A stretch of DNA of 14,994 bases from positions 1 through 14,994 of the forward strand of contig UQXM01000025.1 in assembly GCA_900545035.1 (NCBI GenBank). Reading direction: 5' to 3'. Numbering within the stretch: position 1 is the first letter of the stretch; every line of letters begins with the position of its first letter. Below the pieces are notes generated by a model. The model ran no database searches and was not told the DNA's origin. It was given only the letters and a program-made list of their open reading frames with translations. This document shows positions 14,794 through 14,994 of this stretch, in pieces. This DNA comes from an uncultured Fusobacterium sp. (GTDB taxonomy: Bacteria > Fusobacteriota > Fusobacteriia > Fusobacteriales > Fusobacteriaceae). Position numbers and translations under genes: made by a program.

Positions 14794-14827
14794 TTGACAT
14801 AATTATGACACATTCATCGTCTATAAT
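14794..14827 (+). promoter_or_regulatory. Promoter-like region with operator-like palindrome
   Basis: A perfect TTGACA (14794-14799) and a perfect TATAAT (14822-14827) are present but 22 bases apart, longer than normal. A second TGACA repeat follows at 14806-14810. The palindrome CATAATTATG (14798-14807) overlaps the -35 box. Either the -10 box works with an unrecognised -35 or UP element, or an activator compensates for the spacing. Transcription would begin near 14834. Confidence 0.45.
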
Positions 14828-14833
14828 TAAACC

Positions 14834-14935
14834 ATGATGAAGATGAATAAGTAATCATAAATATAACCCTACCCTAAAGTTTAAAATATGTAGTCCCTAG
14901 AAAGAGAGATGAGAGATCATCTCTCTTTTGTTGTA
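14834..14935 (+). ncRNA. Candidate small RNA or 5' leader of about 100 nt
   Basis: The stretch lies between a promoter-like region and a strong intrinsic terminator and holds no plausible gene. It contains the C-rich unpaired-looking motif CCCTACCCTA (14867-14876) and a second TCCCTAG (14894-14900), the type of sequence that can pair with ribosome binding sites. A six-codon frame starting at the ATG at 14834 (MMKMNK) has no ribosome binding site. I do not recognise a known riboswitch or Rfam family in it. It could instead be an attenuated leader of the gene starting at the right edge. Confidence 0.4.
14901..14935 (+). terminator. Strong intrinsic terminator before the right-edge gene
   Basis: AAAGAGAGATGA (14901-14912) pairs perfectly with TCATCTCTCTTT (14917-14928) around a GAGA loop, followed by a T-rich tract interrupted by two G. 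No coding region precedes it, so it must end a noncoding transcript or act as an attenuator. Confidence 0.85.
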
Positions 14936-14994
14936 TTTTCATATATTTTATAGTAAAATAAGTATAATATTTTTGAGGGGAGGGAAATATTGTG
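14931..14994 (+). promoter_or_regulatory. Promoter, ribosome binding site and start codon of a gene beginning at the window edge
   Basis: TTGTAT (14931-14936) and TAAAAT (14954-14959) are 17 bases apart. A consensus TATAAT also occurs at 14963-14968. GAGGGGAGGG (14975-14984) is a strong ribosome binding site, followed by TTG (14990) or GTG (14992) as a likely start codon. Only the first codon lies in the window, so the product cannot be named. Confidence 0.5.

Noticed and set aside
1..14994. CRISPR array, tRNA, rRNA, insertion sequence or attachment site
   Set aside because: I found no regularly spaced long direct repeats, no tRNA or rRNA signatures, no transposase gene and no terminal inverted repeats. 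The only exact longer repeats are the 18-base operator pair and the A-tracts.

Overview
The window looks like a chromosomal segment from a low-GC, Gram-negative-type bacterium, most likely a member of the Fusobacteriota (Fusobacterium or a close relative). The evidence is strong AT bias, arginine written mostly as AGA, canonical AAGGAGG ribosome binding sites, and a heptose-phosphate adenylyltransferase (LPS core) together with an alpha-2-macroglobulin lipoprotein and PBP1C, which imply an outer membrane and periplasm. The assignment is an inference from composition and gene content, not a database match.

Layout. Positions 1-48 hold a possible tail of an upstream gene. Then come a flavodoxin-fold NAD(P)H oxidoreductase (38-799) and an alkyladenine DNA glycosylase (845-1441). 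Next is a self-contained accessory module (about 1445-2837): a promoter bracketed by two identical perfect palindromes, a small MqsR/BECR-type toxin candidate, an antitoxin candidate joining an XRE-type helix-turn-helix to a Panacea (SocA-like, DUF4065) domain, and a terminator. From 2878 a long operon encodes an outer-membrane-type alpha-2-macroglobulin lipoprotein with an intact thioester (CIEQ) and, 8 bases later, bifunctional PBP1C. This is the known envelope-defence and repair gene pair. A small exported PepSY-domain protein follows.

From 10553 the genes are housekeeping: ribosomal protein L31 (own promoter and terminator), uracil phosphoribosyltransferase, a convergent minus-strand gene of unknown function with a GIY-YIG-like but catalytically degraded N-terminus, and a compact operon of rfaE2 (LPS heptose activation), tsaE and tsaB (tRNA t6A synthesis). 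Thioredoxin follows with its own promoter and terminator.

The last 250 bases contain no gene. They hold phased A-tracts, a promoter-like region, a roughly 100-nt candidate small RNA or leader ending in a strong terminator, and the ribosome binding site and start codon of a gene that begins at the window edge.

The parts most worth a second look are the toxin-antitoxin module with its paired operators, the degenerate GIY-YIG-like gene, and the A-tract/small-RNA region at the right end.
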